The notes: generated by a model not told the origin, from the letters alone. Shown: positions 20,586 through 30,833, counted from the stretch's first letter. The stretch is 64,000 nt of DNA from Borborobacter arsenicus (GCF_003934165.1 NZ_RKST01000022.1:27123-91122), one strand, 5' to 3'. Translations and numbers: made by a program.

Positions 20586-21556
20586 TCGTCGATGCCGATG
20601 CGATGGGTGATGAGGCCCGACACGTCGAGCGGCCCCTGCACCAGCGCGATCATCTTGTACCAGGTCTCGAACATCTCGCGCCCATAGATGCCCTTCAAGG
20701 TCAGCATCTTGAAGATCACCTTGTTCCAATCGATCTCGAAGCCGGTCGGCGCGATGCCGAGGATGGCGATCTTGCCGCCATTGTTCATCGTGTCGATCAT
20801 GTCGCGGAATGCAGGGGCAGCTCCCGACATTTCCAGCCCGACATCGAAGCCTTCGGTCATGCCTTCCTGGCGCATGACATCGCGAAGCTTTTCCTTCGAG
20901 GCATCGACCACATGCTGGACGCCGAGCTTGCGCGCCAGCTCCAGCCGTACGGGGTTGATGTCGGTGATGACCACCTTGCGCGCGCCGACGCATTGCGCGA
21001 CCAGCGCGCCCATGATGCCGATCGGGCCGGCGCCGGTAACCAGCACATCCTCGCCGACGAGGTCGAAGGACAGTGCGGTGTGCACCGCATTGCCGAGCGG
21101 GTCAAAAATGGCGGCGATCTCGTCGGTTACATCGTCGGGGATCGGCACGACATTGTGCTGGGGGATCGCCAGATATTCGGCGAAGGCGCCGGGCCGGTTG
21201 ACGCCAACGCCAAGCGTGTTGCGGCACAGATGCCCCCTGCCCGCCCGGCAGTTGCGGCAATGGCCGCAGACGATATGGCCCTCGCCGGAAACCCGCTGCC
21301 CGACCTTGTATTCGGTCACGGCCGCGCCAAAATCCGCCACCTCGCCGACGAATTCATGGCCCGTGACCATCGGCACCGGCACGGTCTTTTGCGCCCACTG
21401 GTCCCAATTGTAGATATGGACATCGGTGCCGCAGATCGCGGTTTTCCTGATCTTGATCAGCACATCATTGGGGCCGATTTCCGGCACCGGCACCTCGTCC
21501 ATCCAGATTCCCGGCTCGGCCTTGGCCTTCACCAGCGCGCGCATCATGTCGGACAT
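20522..21556 (-). CDS. tdh: L-threonine 3-dehydrogenase
   Basis: Zinc-dependent medium-chain dehydrogenase, 344 residues, oxidising threonine to 2-amino-3-ketobutyrate with NAD+. Visible are the catalytic-zinc segment [21 protein letters not shown], the structural zinc loop [12 protein letters not shown], and the Rossmann motif [10 protein letters not shown]. The ATG at 21556 with an upstream AGGAAC gives the conserved [18 protein letters not shown] start. The partner ligase kbl lies upstream on the same strand, but a secreted NTF2-like gene stands between them. The 3' end overlaps the MarR gene. Confidence 0.96.
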   Translation of the reverse strand: MSDMMRALVKAKAEPGIWMDEVPVPEIGPNDVLIKIRKTAICGTDVHIYNWDQWAQKTVPVPMVTGHEFVGEVADFGAAVTEYKVGQRVSGEGHIVCGHCRNCRAGRGHLCRNTLGVGVNRPGAFAEYLAIPQHNVVPIPDDVTDEIAAIFDPLGNAVHTALSFDLVGEDVLVTGAGPIGIMGALVAQCVGARKVVITDINPVRLELARKLGVQHVVDASKEKLRDVMRQEGMTEGFDVGLEMSGAAPAFRDMIDTMNNGGKIAILGIAPTGFEIDWNKVIFKMLTLKGIYGREMFETWYKMIALVQGPLDVSGLITHRIGIDDYRDGFEAMKSGNSGKVVMDW

Positions 21557-21665
21557 GATCTTGTTCCTATCACTCAGGCCACAAGCTTGTGTCCCTCGCG
21601 ATCCGCTTCCAGTCAAGCATCAGCGCGAGTGATCGGCGATGGGCTGCCGGCAGAAATCGTCTTTC

Positions 21666-22130
21666 CTATTGTGGTGCCGCAGCTTGGTTGGCATTCCAGA
21701 TATCGCGGTGGAGCTGCCACTTGCCGTCCGCCGCCTTCTTCCACACCACGATATATTTTCCGATCTCTTCCATGGTCTTGCCATCGGCGCCCGGCGCCTT
21801 GATCGAATAGGCTCCCTCTTCGACCGCCATATCGCCGCTTTCCTCGACTTCGATGGCTTTGAGCGTCAGGTCGGTTACCCCACCATCAAGCCAGTTCTGC
21901 CACAGTTTCTGGATGTTTTCGCGGCCTTCAATCCGCTCCTGGTTGGGTGGCAACATCGCGCCATTCTCGGTGTAGTGGGCTGCAACACCGGCCGCATCCT
22001 TGTTCTTGAAGCTGTCCATGACCTCCTTGTTGGCGGCTTCCACGCCGCTTTGCGCCGTCTGGGCGAAGGAATACGCCCCACCGGTGCTTGTCAGGAAAAG
22101 GGCGATCAGGACGACAGGAATTTCGCGCAT
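21666..22130 (-). CDS. secreted SnoaL/NTF2-like protein (DUF4440/SgcJ-EcaC type)
   Basis: A 154-residue protein with a signal peptide (hydrophobic VVLIALFLTSTGGAYSFA, likely cleaved near residue 23) and a cystatin-like NTF2 domain. Recognisable parts are EVMDSFKNKDAAGVAAHYTENG, AMLPPNQERIEGRENIQKLW and the terminal WQLHRDIWNAN. Family members are annotated as SgcJ/EcaC-type oxidoreductases or DUF4440 proteins, but most have no proven reaction. It lies between kbl and tdh in the same direction, with gaps of 86 and 109 bp, so it is probably co-transcribed. A role in threonine breakdown is not evident because the protein is exported. Confidence 0.85.
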   Translation of the reverse strand: MREIPVVLIALFLTSTGGAYSFAQTAQSGVEAANKEVMDSFKNKDAAGVAAHYTENGAMLPPNQERIEGRENIQKLWQNWLDGGVTDLTLKAIEVEESGDMAVEEGAYSIKAPGADGKTMEEIGKYIVVWKKAADGKWQLHRDIWNANQAAAPQ

Positions 22131-22216
22131 TTTACATCTCCATAGCTCGTGGAAACGAAAAATCCCGCCGTTTTGATTTTACCCCTACAGCCTCCTGCAA
22201 ACAATCAAAGGAGAAC

Positions 22217-23404
22217 TCAGGAAATCACGCCCAACTCTTTTCCTACGACGCCGAACGCATCCACCGCCCTATCTATGTCATCGGGCGAATGCGCCGCCGA
22301 CATCTGCGTGCGGATTCGCGCCTGGCCCCTCGGCACCACCGGGAATGAAAAGCCGATTACGTAGATGCCATGGTCGAGCAGTCTCGCCGCCATCTCCTGC
22401 GCCAGTGCGGCGTCGCCGAGCATGACCGGGATGATCGGGTGATCGGCACCGGCAAGCGTGAAGCCGAGCTTGCCCATGCCGGAGCGGAAGCGGTCGGCAT
22501 TGGCGTAGAGGCGGCTCCGCAAGGCGTCGCCAGCGTCGATCAGTTCGAACACTTTCAGCGAGGCAGCAGCGATGGCCGGCATCAGCGTGTTGGAAAACAG
22601 ATAGGGCCGTGAGCGCTGGCGCAGCCAGTCCACCATCTGCTTCTTGCCGCCGGTATAGCCGCCAGAAGCGCCGCCCAGCGCCTTGCCGAGCGTGCCGGTG
22701 ATGATGTCGACGCGACCTTCCACGCCGCAATATTCGGGCGTGCCGCGCCCATGTTTGCCGACAAAGCCGACCGCATGACTGTCATCGACCATCACCATCG
22801 CATCGTATTTTTCGGCGAGATCGCAGATACCCTTCAGGTTAGCGATGATGCCGTCCATCGAGAACACGCCATCGGTGGCGATCAGCCGGAAGCGGCAGCC
22901 CTGCGCCTCCTTCAGCCGCGCTTCCAGATCCACCATGTCGTTATTTGCATAGCGCAGTCTTTTGGCCTTCGACAGGCGCACGCCGTCGATGATCGAGGCA
23001 TGGTTGAGCGCATCTGAGATGACGGCGTCTTCCTCCGACAGCAGCGTTTCGAACAGGCCCGCATTGGCATCAAAACAGGAGGAATAGAGGATCGCGTCTT
23101 CCATGCCGAGGAAGGCGGAAATCTTCGCTTCGAGTTGCTTGTGCTCTTCCTGCGTGCCGCAGATGAAGCGCACCGACGCCATGCCATAGCCATAGCGGTC
23201 GAGAGCTTTCTTGGCCGCCTCGCGCAGTTCCTGATTGTCGGCCAATCCGAGATAGTTGTTGGCGCAGAAATTCAGCAACTTCCTGCCGCCGACCGCGATT
23301 TCGGCCGATTGCGGCGAGGTGATGATGCGCTCCGACTTGTAGAGTCCGGCCGATTTGAGGCCATCAAGTTCGGAATTGAGATGGGAAAGGAACGCTTGGG
23401 TCAT
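22217..23404 (-). CDS. kbl: glycine C-acetyltransferase (2-amino-3-ketobutyrate CoA ligase)
   Basis: PLP enzyme cleaving 2-amino-3-ketobutyrate with CoA to glycine and acetyl-CoA, the step after threonine dehydrogenase; 395 residues as in the family. Visible are the substrate segment [10 protein letters not shown], the cofactor aspartate in [11 protein letters not shown], and the Schiff-base lysine in [14 protein letters not shown] (near residue 239). The ATG at 23404 gives [17 protein letters not shown], the usual N-terminus; a 14-codon upstream extension is not supported. It is transcribed toward the NTF2-like gene and tdh. Confidence 0.96.
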   Translation of the reverse strand: MTQAFLSHLNSELDGLKSAGLYKSERIITSPQSAEIAVGGRKLLNFCANNYLGLADNQELREAAKKALDRYGYGMASVRFICGTQEEHKQLEAKISAFLGMEDAILYSSCFDANAGLFETLLSEEDAVISDALNHASIIDGVRLSKAKRLRYANNDMVDLEARLKEAQGCRFRLIATDGVFSMDGIIANLKGICDLAEKYDAMVMVDDSHAVGFVGKHGRGTPEYCGVEGRVDIITGTLGKALGGASGGYTGGKKQMVDWLRQRSRPYLFSNTLMPAIAAASLKVFELIDAGDALRSRLYANADRFRSGMGKLGFTLAGADHPIIPVMLGDAALAQEMAARLLDHGIYVIGFSFPVVPRGQARIRTQMSAAHSPDDIDRAVDAFGVVGKELGVIS

Positions 23405-23458
23405 GCGCGGCACTGTCGCGCCTTGCGGACTGAAAATCCACCGCAATCTGACTGTGCA

Positions 23459-23488
23459 CTTCCCCCTCCGAGACTTCAGAGGGGGAAG
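23459..23488 (-). terminator. strong stem-loop between gcdH and kbl
   Basis: Perfect 10-bp stem CTTCCCCCTC (23459-23468) / GAGGGGGAAG (23479-23488) with a 10-nt loop, 13 bp past the glutaryl-CoA dehydrogenase stop. There is no clear T-run. It probably separates the gcdH transcript from the threonine genes, or stabilises its 3' end. Confidence 0.55.
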
Positions 23489-23500
23489 ATGAAACTATCG

Positions 23501-24712
23501 TCAGAAAAACGCCTGGATACCCGTCTGCGCCCGTCCAAGGATCAGCGCGTGCACGTCATGCGTGCCCTCATAGGTGTTGACGGTCTCCAGGTTCTGAGCG
23601 TGGCGCATGACATGGTAGCCGATCTGGATGCCATTGCCGCCATGCATGTCGCGTGCCTGGCGGGCGATATCGAGCGCCTTGCCGCAATTGTTGCGCTTGA
23701 CGAGGCTTATCATTTCGGGCGCGAATTTGTGCTCGTCCATCAGCCGCCCGACCCGCAGCGAGCCCTGAAGGCCAAGCGCGATCTCGGTCTGCATGTCGGC
23801 AAGCTTCTTCTGGTAGAGCTGCGTGCCGGCGAGCGGCTTGCCGAACTGCTTGCGGTCCAGGCCATATTGGCGGGCGCGCTGCCAGCAATCCTCCGCAGCC
23901 CCCATCACGCCCCAGGAGATGCCGTAGCGGGCGCGGTTGAGACAGCCGAAGGGGCCCTTGAGGCCCGAGACATTCGGCAGCAACGCGTCTTCGCCGACTT
24001 CGACACCGTCCATGACGATCTCGCCGGTGATCGAGGCGCGCAGCGACAGCTTGCCTTCGATCTTCGGCGCCGATAGGCCCTTCATGCCCTTGTCCAGCAC
24101 GAAGCCGCGGATGACATCCTTGCCGTCCTCGCCCCTGACCTTGGCCCAGACGACGAACACATCGGCGATCGGCGCATTGGAGATCCACATCTTGGAGCCC
24201 GAGATGCGCCAGCCGTCGGCCGTTTTTTCGGCGCGGGTCTTCATGCCGCCCGGATCGGAACCGGCATCCGGCTCGGTCAGGCCGAAACAGCCGATCCACT
24301 CACCCGAGGCCAGCTTCGGCAGATATTTTTTGCGCTGTTCTTCCGAACCATAGGCATGGATCGGATACATCACCAGCGAGGACTGCACGCTCATCATCGA
24401 GCGATAGCCGGAATCGACCCGCTCGACTTCCCGCGCCACCAGCCCATAGGTGACGTAGCCGGCGCCAAGCCCGCCATATTCTTCTGGAACCGTAATGCCA
24501 AGCAGGCCAGCCTCGCCCATCTCACGGAAAATTGCCGGATCGGTCTTTTCCTCCGCATAGGCCTCTTCGATCCGTGGCGCGAGCTTGTCGGCGGCAAAGG
24601 CGGCCGCCGCGTCGCGGATCATCCGCTCGTCCTCGGTCAGTTGATCCTCGAGGAGGAACGGATCGTCCCACACAAAGGAGGTGACGCTGGTCGCCTTTTT
24701 TTCCATATTCAT
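23501..24712 (-). CDS. gcdH: glutaryl-CoA dehydrogenase (acyl-CoA dehydrogenase family)
   Basis: Flavoenzyme of lysine/tryptophan degradation converting glutaryl-CoA to crotonyl-CoA; 403 residues. Subfamily features are [36 protein letters not shown], and the catalytic glutamate in [17 protein letters not shown] (near residue 380). The ATG at 24712 follows GGGAAC; an ATG six bases inside is an alternative, and a 21-codon upstream extension is unlikely. It stands alone, without the CoA-transferase and LysR genes often found beside gcdH. It is divergent from queF. Confidence 0.93.
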   Translation of the reverse strand: MNMEKKATSVTSFVWDDPFLLEDQLTEDERMIRDAAAAFAADKLAPRIEEAYAEEKTDPAIFREMGEAGLLGITVPEEYGGLGAGYVTYGLVAREVERVDSGYRSMMSVQSSLVMYPIHAYGSEEQRKKYLPKLASGEWIGCFGLTEPDAGSDPGGMKTRAEKTADGWRISGSKMWISNAPIADVFVVWAKVRGEDGKDVIRGFVLDKGMKGLSAPKIEGKLSLRASITGEIVMDGVEVGEDALLPNVSGLKGPFGCLNRARYGISWGVMGAAEDCWQRARQYGLDRKQFGKPLAGTQLYQKKLADMQTEIALGLQGSLRVGRLMDEHKFAPEMISLVKRNNCGKALDIARQARDMHGGNGIQIGYHVMRHAQNLETVNTYEGTHDVHALILGRAQTGIQAFF

Positions 24713-24886
24713 TAAGTTCCCGAATTTACTTGAAGCTTGAAATATCACCTTAGCGTGGATTTCATCTCGGCGCAAAAGCCTTTTTCCTGCCCATTGTTGG
24801 CCAGATAGGAAAGAGCTCGCACAAGATGCTCCTTCTGGTTCTCACAAAATGCCCCTATAAGCACCAGCTAATGCAATCCTGACGAC

Positions 24887-24923
24887 ATCGACGTCGATAA
24901 CCCGAAAGGGTTCATAAGTCGAT
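24887..24923 (+). promoter_or_regulatory. structured segment upstream of queF
   Basis: ATCGAC (24887-24892) can pair either with the adjacent GTCGAT (24893-24898) or with a second GTCGAT (24918-24923). In the second arrangement it encloses the tetraloop hairpin AACCC-GAAA-GGGTT (24899-24912). A further stem GGCGC (24936-24940) / GCGCC (24963-24967) ends four bases before the ribosome site of queF. This layout could give two alternative folds in a leader RNA. It does not match a preQ1 riboswitch that I can recognise. Confidence 0.4.
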
Positions 24924-24983
24924 ACAACATGTTACGGCGCATTGATCATGCATGAATACATGGCGCCGCCGAGGAGCAAACCA

Positions 24984-25445
24984 ATGACCATAACCGACAG
25001 CCTCACCCAGCTTGGCACGCATGTCGCAACGCCCACTTCACCCGAAACGGCGGTGCTTGAGACGGTGCCTTATTCGCGCCCCGGCGGCCCGCCTGCCATC
25101 GTGCGCTTCACCTGCCCCGAGTTCACTTCGCTCTGCCCGGTAACCGGCCAACCTGACTTTGCACATATCGTCATCGACTACGCACCGAAGGCAGCGCTGG
25201 TTGAATCCAAGTCGCTGAAGCTGTTCTTGACCTCCTTCCGCAATCACGGCGCCTTCCATGAAGACTGCACGATCATGATCGGCAAGCGCGTGGTCGAGGC
25301 GACGAAGCCGCTATGGCTGCGCATCGCCGGCTACTGGTTTCCGCGCGGCGGCATTCCCATCGACGTCTTCTGGCAGACAGGCACGCCGCCCGAAGGCGCA
25401 TGGTTGCCCGACACCGGCGTTCCGCCCTATCGCGGACGCGGCTGA
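24984..25445 (+). CDS. queF: NADPH-dependent 7-cyano-7-deazaguanine reductase QueF
   Basis: Reduces preQ0 to preQ1 in queuosine tRNA-modification biosynthesis. The 153-residue length fits the short (YkvM-type) subfamily. The catalytic cysteine and aspartate lie in [13 protein letters not shown] (near residues 50-57), and the QueF signature is ESKSLKLFL (near 74) followed by [10 protein letters not shown]. The ATG at 24984 follows GAGGAG at eight bases; an in-frame upstream ATG at 24942 is inside the structured leader. It is followed by mutL in the same direction. Confidence 0.96.
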   Translation: MTITDSLTQLGTHVATPTSPETAVLETVPYSRPGGPPAIVRFTCPEFTSLCPVTGQPDFAHIVIDYAPKAALVESKSLKLFLTSFRNHGAFHEDCTIMIGKRVVEATKPLWLRIAGYWFPRGGIPIDVFWQTGTPPEGAWLPDTGVPPYRGRG

Positions 25446-25506
25446 GTTTTGCTGCGCCAAGCGGATTGGCTTTCCCGCGGCAATCGAATCCGCGTATGAT
25501 CACAGC

Positions 25507-27351
25507 ATGGCCATCCACCAATTATCAGAAACGATGATCAACCAGATCGCCGCCGGCGAGGTCATCGAACGTCCGGCAAGCGTGGTCAAGGAACTGGTGG
25601 AAAATGCGCTCGACGCAGGCGCTGGGCGAGTGGAAATCGTCACCGCCGGCGGCGGGCTCAACCTCATCCGCGTCAGCGACGACGGCTCAGGCATTGCGGC
25701 AGACGAGCTTGAACTGGCGGTCTCGCGCCACTGCACGTCCAAGCTCTCAACCGACATCCACGACATCAGATCGCTCGGCTTCCGTGGCGAGGCACTGCCC
25801 TCGATCGGCTCGGTCTCGCGCCTGACGATCCGCTCGCGCATGGCTTCGTCGGATGCCGCGGTCGAAATCCGTGTCGAAGGCGGCACTGTCTCGGCAACGC
25901 GCCCGGCGGCGTCCAATCGCGGCACATCGGTGGAAGTGCGCGATCTTTTCTTCGCTACCCCCGCACGGCTGAAATTCATGAAGGGCGAACGCGCCGAAAC
26001 GACCGCAATCAACGATGTCGTCAAGCGTATCGCCATTGCCTTTCCCGGCGTCCGCTTCAGCCTGTCAGGTTCGGACCGCACAGCTCTGGAATTTCCCGAG
26101 GTCGACGACGCGGCAGGCGGACGCCTACAGCGCATCGCCCAGGTCATGGGCGCGGAATTTCCCGAGAACTCGATCCCCATCGACGCCGTAAGGGAGGGCG
26201 TGCGGCTGGCGGGCCATGTCTCGGTCCCGTCCTATTCCCGGGCCAACGCGCTGCAGCAATATGCCTATGTCAATGGCCGCCCGGTGCGCGACAAGCTGAT
26301 CGGTGCGGCGATCCGAGGAGCCTATGCGGACGTGCTGCCGCGTGACCGCAATGCGGTGACAGTGCTGTTCCTGACGCTCGATCCGGCGCATGTCGATGTC
26401 AATGTCCACCCGGCCAAGGCCGATGTGCGTTTCCGCGACCCCGGCCTCGTGCGCGGGCTGATCGTTGGCGCGATCCGCGAGGCACTGGCCAAAGCCGGCC
26501 TTCGCTCCGCCACCACCGGCGCTGCCGGCATGATGAATGCTTTCAGGACCGGACCGGCGCCTTATGGCCACCCGGGACCGGCAAATGGGCATCGCGCCTT
26601 CAATGCCGGATTTCGCGCATCGGTGCCGGGCGGCTTCGATGCCACCCACTCGCCATACCGTCCGCTGGAGAGTGGTTTTGGGGAAGCGGCGCAAGCCAAT
26701 TTCGACACCGGCCCGCTCGTAAGTGCGGATGCACGGGCCGGCACTGTCGAGATCCCGGCGCAACTTCTGCAAACGCAGTTGGGCGCTGCCCGCGCACAGG
26801 TCCATGAAAACTACATCGTTGCGCAGACAGAAGATTCACTCATCATCGTCGACCAGCACGCCGCGCATGAGCGGCTGGTCTATGAAGCGCTGAAACAGGC
26901 GCTGCATGCCCGTCCGGTGCCGGCACAAATGCTGCTCATCCCCGAAATCGTCGATCTATCCGAAGATGACGCATCACGCCTTGCCGCGCATGCGGATGTG
27001 CTGCACCGTTTCGGCCTTGGCCTGGAACGGTTCGGCCCCGGTGCGGTGGCCGTCCGGGAAACGCCTTCGATGCTTGGCGAAACCGATGTCGGCCAACTCA
27101 TCCGTGACCTTGCCGACGAGATCGCCGACTCAGACACCGCGGATACGTTGAAGGAGCGGCTGGACAAGATCGCCGCCACCATGGCCTGCCACGGCTCGGT
27201 GCGCTCGGGACGCCGCCTGCGGCCTGAAGAGATGAACGCGCTGCTGCGCCAGATGGAAGCAACCCCCGGCTCCGGCACCTGCAATCACGGTCGTCCGACC
27301 TATATAGAACTGAAGCTCAGCGACATCGAACGCCTGTTCGGCCGGCGCTGA
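25507..27351 (+). CDS. mutL: DNA mismatch repair protein MutL (endonuclease type)
   Basis: GHKL ATPase acting with MutS in mismatch repair; 614 residues. The N-terminal ATPase motifs are [17 protein letters not shown] and [10 protein letters not shown], then a variable linker around residues 330-420. The C-terminal domain carries the nicking-endonuclease motif DQHA(X)2E(X)4E (near residue 449), ACHGSVRSG and CNHGRPT, as expected in bacteria that lack MutH. The start lies at 25507, 61 bp after queF. Confidence 0.97.
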   Translation: MAIHQLSETMINQIAAGEVIERPASVVKELVENALDAGAGRVEIVTAGGGLNLIRVSDDGSGIAADELELAVSRHCTSKLSTDIHDIRSLGFRGEALPSIGSVSRLTIRSRMASSDAAVEIRVEGGTVSATRPAASNRGTSVEVRDLFFATPARLKFMKGERAETTAINDVVKRIAIAFPGVRFSLSGSDRTALEFPEVDDAAGGRLQRIAQVMGAEFPENSIPIDAVREGVRLAGHVSVPSYSRANALQQYAYVNGRPVRDKLIGAAIRGAYADVLPRDRNAVTVLFLTLDPAHVDVNVHPAKADVRFRDPGLVRGLIVGAIREALAKAGLRSATTGAAGMMNAFRTGPAPYGHPGPANGHRAFNAGFRASVPGGFDATHSPYRPLESGFGEAAQANFDTGPLVSADARAGTVEIPAQLLQTQLGAARAQVHENYIVAQTEDSLIIVDQHAAHERLVYEALKQALHARPVPAQMLLIPEIVDLSEDDASRLAAHADVLHRFGLGLERFGPGAVAVRETPSMLGETDVGQLIRDLADEIADSDTADTLKERLDKIAATMACHGSVRSGRRLRPEEMNALLRQMEATPGSGTCNHGRPTYIELKLSDIERLFGRR

Positions 27352-27434
27352 CGCCTGCCGCCTCGCCTTTCCGCCGCTTGACCTTGCAGCCGATTTGTGG
27401 CGGAAGATTTCAACGAACTTGCTTTGGAACAGAG

Positions 27435-27677
27435 ATGATGAACCGCTTCGAGGGTCCCGGCGCCAGGGAAGCCAGCATCCGCTATCTTGATGGGGACTTC
27501 CAGGTCACCAGCCCTGGCGCATTCGTGCGCTGTGCCGTCACCGGGGAATCGATCCCGCTGGACGAACTGAAATATTGGAGCGTGGCGCGCCAGGAAGCCT
27601 ATATCAGCGCATCCGTTTCGCTCGCTCGCGAGATCGAGATGAATCCCGAGTTGCGGGTGCGGTCTTCGAACCGGTAG
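27435..27677 (+). CDS. DUF2093 domain-containing protein
   Basis: An 80-residue soluble protein of the alphaproteobacterial DUF2093 family, recognisable from IRYLDGDFQV, GAFVRCAVTGESIPLDELKYW and the SVARQEAYIS stretch. The function is unknown. The ATG at 27435 (with a second at 27438) follows AACAGAG; the frame runs open 57 bp further upstream without a start signal. It follows mutL by 83 bp and converges with lpxK. Confidence 0.85.
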   Translation: MMNRFEGPGAREASIRYLDGDFQVTSPGAFVRCAVTGESIPLDELKYWSVARQEAYISASVSLAREIEMNPELRVRSSNR

Positions 27678-27694
27678 CAGCCCGACCCCCGGCT

Positions 27695-28726
27695 TCAGCA
27701 ACTAACTTCCAGCCGACGGCGACGCCAAGCCTCCAACGTCTCGTCGATGATACGCGCCGGCGCCCGGTCGAGATCGAAGATCATGTCGATCTCCAGGACA
27801 TGCAACTGCTCAAGAAATCCCTTGGCTTTCTCGCCATCACGCATTCGCGCGGCATCCTTGGCTGTCGTCACCAGTTCCAGCCCCTGCGTCTCGGCTGCGA
27901 TGGCAAGTTCTTCAAGATCGTCCGGCCGGTAGGGATGGTGGTCGGCAAAGGGGCGCTTGATCACGACCTCGCCGCCCGCACGATCGACGGTATCGAAGAA
28001 TTTCTCGGGATGGCCTATGCCGGCAAAGGCCAGAAAGCGGCGGCCGGTCAGGGCCTCGGCCTGGCGCGGTCTGACATGCGCCTCGAAGACGGACTTGCCG
28101 GCGCGTGATGCCTTGCGCACGATCTCGTCGGCGGCCACCCCTTCCCCGACCTTCAACACGGCATCGGCAAAGCGAAGCTGCTCGATGAGCGGGGCACGCA
28201 AGGGTCCACCCGGTATGACGTGGCCATTGCCGACGCCATAGCGTGCATCGACCACGATCAGCGCATAGTCGATATGGATGCGGGCGCTCTGGAAGCCATC
28301 ATCCATGATGATGAAGTCGCATCCGTGATCCTGCAGAAGACGCGCGCCGGCAGCACGATTGGGCGTCACCGCAACCGGCGCATGGGCAGCCAGAAGCAGC
28401 GGCTCGTCGCCGACATGCGCGGCGCTATCGTGCTGCATATCCACCAGGCGCGGATGCGAAAAGCTGCCGCCATGGCCACGCGACAGGAATCCCGGTTTGA
28501 GGCCCATGCTTGTTGCGTGCCTTGCCAGGGCGATGGCAGCAGGCGTCTTGCCGGTGCCGCCGACGGTGAAATTGCCGACGCACAGCACCGGCAATTCCAC
28601 CTGTACTCGCTTGGCTCGCGACATTCGGTTGCTGGCAACCAGCCCGTACAGCATGGAAAAGGGCAACAACGCATAGGCGCGCCAATCGGGCGACTCCCAC
28701 CAGAATGGAGGCGCTTCGCTCGTCAC
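27695..28726 (-). CDS. lpxK: tetraacyldisaccharide 4'-kinase
   Basis: Inner-membrane kinase adding the 4' phosphate to the lipid A disaccharide; 343 residues. An N-terminal hydrophobic segment (LPFSMLYGLVASN) precedes the Walker A loop GNFTVGGTGKTP (near residue 55). FIIMDDGFQ and LRAPLIEQLRFADAVL are also family features. It is the last gene of the leftward envelope cluster, starting 2 bp after the waaA stop, so translation is probably coupled. Confidence 0.95.
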   Translation of the reverse strand: MTSEAPPFWWESPDWRAYALLPFSMLYGLVASNRMSRAKRVQVELPVLCVGNFTVGGTGKTPAAIALARHATSMGLKPGFLSRGHGGSFSHPRLVDMQHDSAAHVGDEPLLLAAHAPVAVTPNRAAGARLLQDHGCDFIIMDDGFQSARIHIDYALIVVDARYGVGNGHVIPGGPLRAPLIEQLRFADAVLKVGEGVAADEIVRKASRAGKSVFEAHVRPRQAEALTGRRFLAFAGIGHPEKFFDTVDRAGGEVVIKRPFADHHPYRPDDLEELAIAAETQGLELVTTAKDAARMRDGEKAKGFLEQLHVLEIDMIFDLDRAPARIIDETLEAWRRRRLEVSC

Positions 28727-28728
28727 TG

Positions 28729-30045
28729 TCAGCGCCCGTTCGTTCCGTTAAGGCGGGATTTCACGATCAGCGGCTGGATGAAGGGTTCCAGGGCCTTCAA
28801 CGTCTTGCCCAATGCCCCCCGCATTTCGGTTACCGTCCTCATCCCGGCAGCCATCATGCGGTGCCGCGCGGCATCATTGACCATCAGGAAATTGACCGCG
28901 CCAGCAAGCATGTCGCGATCGCGCACCAGCTTGGCACCGCCATTTTCTATCAGGCGCTGGTAGGAATCGCGGAAGTTCTGGACATTCCGCCCCGCCAGAA
29001 CGGCGGTTTCCAGCATTGCCGGCTCGATCGGGTTCTGGCCACCATCGGAGGTCAGAGAGCGGCCGACAAAAGCGATCTCGGTCAGCCGCAGATAAAGGCC
29101 CATTTCGCCGATGGTGTCGCCGAGCAGGATATCGGTCTGCGCGGTCACCTTGTCGCCGACGCTGCGCCGCGCAACATTGAGCCCGAGGGCGGAAAATTCG
29201 GCAAGCAGGGCTTCGGCGCGTTCGGGATGACGCGGAACGATGATCGTCAGCAGGCCGGGATGGCGGGCGCTCAGCATCGAATGGACCTGTGCCGCCACGG
29301 TCTCTTCGCCGTCATGCGTCGAAACCGCCGCCCAGGTCGGCCGCCTGCCGATCTGGATGCGAAGCGCCTCGAGCGCCTTCGGGTCGGCCGGCGGCGGGCC
29401 GGTATCGACCTTCAAATTGCCCGAGACGGTGACCGGACGTGCACCAAGGGCGGCAAACCGTTCGCCGTCCAGTTCAGACTGCGCGATGACATGGGCGAGA
29501 TTCTCGAACAGTGCCTCCGCCAGATAGGGCCGCTTGCGCCACGACTTGAACGAGCGATCCGACAGCCGGCCATTGACCAGCACCTGCGGCACGCGGCGAC
29601 TGCCGAGTTCGAGGATCGTCATCGGCCAGATTTCCGACTCCGCGATGATCGCCAGATCGGGCTGCCAGTGATCGAGGAAGCGGCTCACCGCCGGCTTCAG
29701 GTCGAGCGGCACATATTGATGGATTATTCGGTCGCCAAGCCGCTCCTCGGCAACCTTGGCCGATGTGACCGTCCCGGTCGTAACGATCACATGCATGCCA
29801 TAGCCTAGAATGCTCTCGACCAGAGGCACGACGGCAATCGTCTCGCCGACGCTCGCCGCATGGACCCAGATCAGCGGGCCATCGGGCCGCGGACGGCCGG
29901 CAAGCCCATAGCGCTCTCGCCGCCTTGCATGATCCTCCTTGCCGCGGCTGGAGCGCCAGGCGACATAGGCGCCGATCACCGGAAAGGCGAGCGAGCCCGC
30001 CATGCGATAGCTCGATAAAACGGCGCGCGCCCAGCGTTCGCTCAT
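28729..30045 (-). CDS. waaA: 3-deoxy-D-manno-octulosonic acid (Kdo) transferase
   Basis: GT-B glycosyltransferase adding Kdo to lipid IVA; 438 residues. An N-terminal membrane anchor (LAFPVIGAYVAWRSS) is followed by the family segments LIWVHAASVGETIAVVPLVE, IIAESEIWP and VGRSLTSDGGQNPIEPA. The start overlaps the stop of the DUF374 gene by 4 bp (ATGA), and its stop is 2 bp before lpxK. This indicates a tightly coupled lipid A-Kdo assembly operon. Confidence 0.96.
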   Translation of the reverse strand: MSERWARAVLSSYRMAGSLAFPVIGAYVAWRSSRGKEDHARRRERYGLAGRPRPDGPLIWVHAASVGETIAVVPLVESILGYGMHVIVTTGTVTSAKVAEERLGDRIIHQYVPLDLKPAVSRFLDHWQPDLAIIAESEIWPMTILELGSRRVPQVLVNGRLSDRSFKSWRKRPYLAEALFENLAHVIAQSELDGERFAALGARPVTVSGNLKVDTGPPPADPKALEALRIQIGRRPTWAAVSTHDGEETVAAQVHSMLSARHPGLLTIIVPRHPERAEALLAEFSALGLNVARRSVGDKVTAQTDILLGDTIGEMGLYLRLTEIAFVGRSLTSDGGQNPIEPAMLETAVLAGRNVQNFRDSYQRLIENGGAKLVRDRDMLAGAVNFLMVNDAARHRMMAAGMRTVTEMRGALGKTLKALEPFIQPLIVKSRLNGTNGR

Positions 30046-30833
30046 TTCGATCCACCGTCCACCAGACGATATGCCTCTTTCGTCACCTCATTGAGCGCAG
30101 CCGTCAATTCCTGGCGCTTGAGTTCCATTTCTTCTTCGCCAGCGTCGGCGGCAATATAGATCGGATCGCCGAGAATGATCGCACTGCGTCCGAAGGGCAG
30201 GTTGATGGTGGTCTTGTCCCAGCTCTTCTCCAGCACCTTGCGGCGGCTTGTCGCCACGGCCGCGGCAACCAGCGGCCGGCCCGAAAGTCGTGCCAACGTA
30301 ATGATGCCCAGCCCCGCCTGCCGCGGCGTACCGTGAGGAATATCCGCAATCATGGCAACGTTCTTGCCGCTATCGAGCGCCCTTTTCAAGGCGATCAGCG
30401 CACGCGCGCCGCCTTTGTCGGCATTGCGGGAGGTTTCGCGCCCGCCCGAGCCACGTACCGCCTCCAGGCCAAACCGCTCCAGCACCAATGCATTGAGTTC
30501 GGCATCGGCGCTGCGCGACACCATTGCCGTCAACCCCTGCCCCTTCGGATAAAGGCAAGGCGCAAGAATATGCTGCCCGTGCCAGAGCGCGATGATTGCC
30601 GGCGCCAATGCCGCATTCACCGCCTCCACGCTGGAGGAGCCTTCGACCATCGGGTTGGTCAGCCGCACGAAGCGCAGGACCTGTGCCAGCAGGCTGGCAA
30701 TCGCGTTCTTGGCGAAACGCGACTGCGCCAAGGGCTTGCGTATCTTGCGCCAGAAAGTCTTCACATGGCCCGTACTGCGTTGTTTTCGGTGCGCATCGTC
30801 CAAGACGCGCGGCACCATGGGTCCTTCGGTCAT
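30042..30833 (-). CDS. lysophospholipid acyltransferase family protein (DUF374)
   Basis: A 263-residue protein with the acyltransferase-type segments ALWHGQHILAPCLYPKG and MIADIPHGTPRQAGLGIITLA, the latter corresponding to the DGP-like motif of DUF374 proteins. The ATG at 30833 shares its first base with the last base of the DUF4170 stop (TGATG); a longer in-frame start at 30941 would lie entirely inside that gene. It is followed by waaA with a 4-bp overlap. Position suggests a role in lipid A or outer-membrane lipid acylation, but the donor and acceptor are not known. Confidence 0.88.
   Translation of the reverse strand: MTEGPMVPRVLDDAHRKQRSTGHVKTFWRKIRKPLAQSRFAKNAIASLLAQVLRFVRLTNPMVEGSSSVEAVNAALAPAIIALWHGQHILAPCLYPKGQGLTAMVSRSADAELNALVLERFGLEAVRGSGGRETSRNADKGGARALIALKRALDSGKNVAMIADIPHGTPRQAGLGIITLARLSGRPLVAAAVATSRRKVLEKSWDKTTINLPFGRSAIILGDPIYIAADAGEEEMELKRQELTAALNEVTKEAYRLVDGGSK

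Noticed and set aside
18571..21802. 476- and 501-codon frames antisense to hmgA and tdh
   Set aside because: Composition shadows without ribosome sites; the sense frames carry catalytic motifs.
24843..24983. preQ1 riboswitch upstream of queF
   Set aside because: The hairpins present do not match the preQ1-I, II or III layouts that I know; only the alternative-pairing observation is kept.
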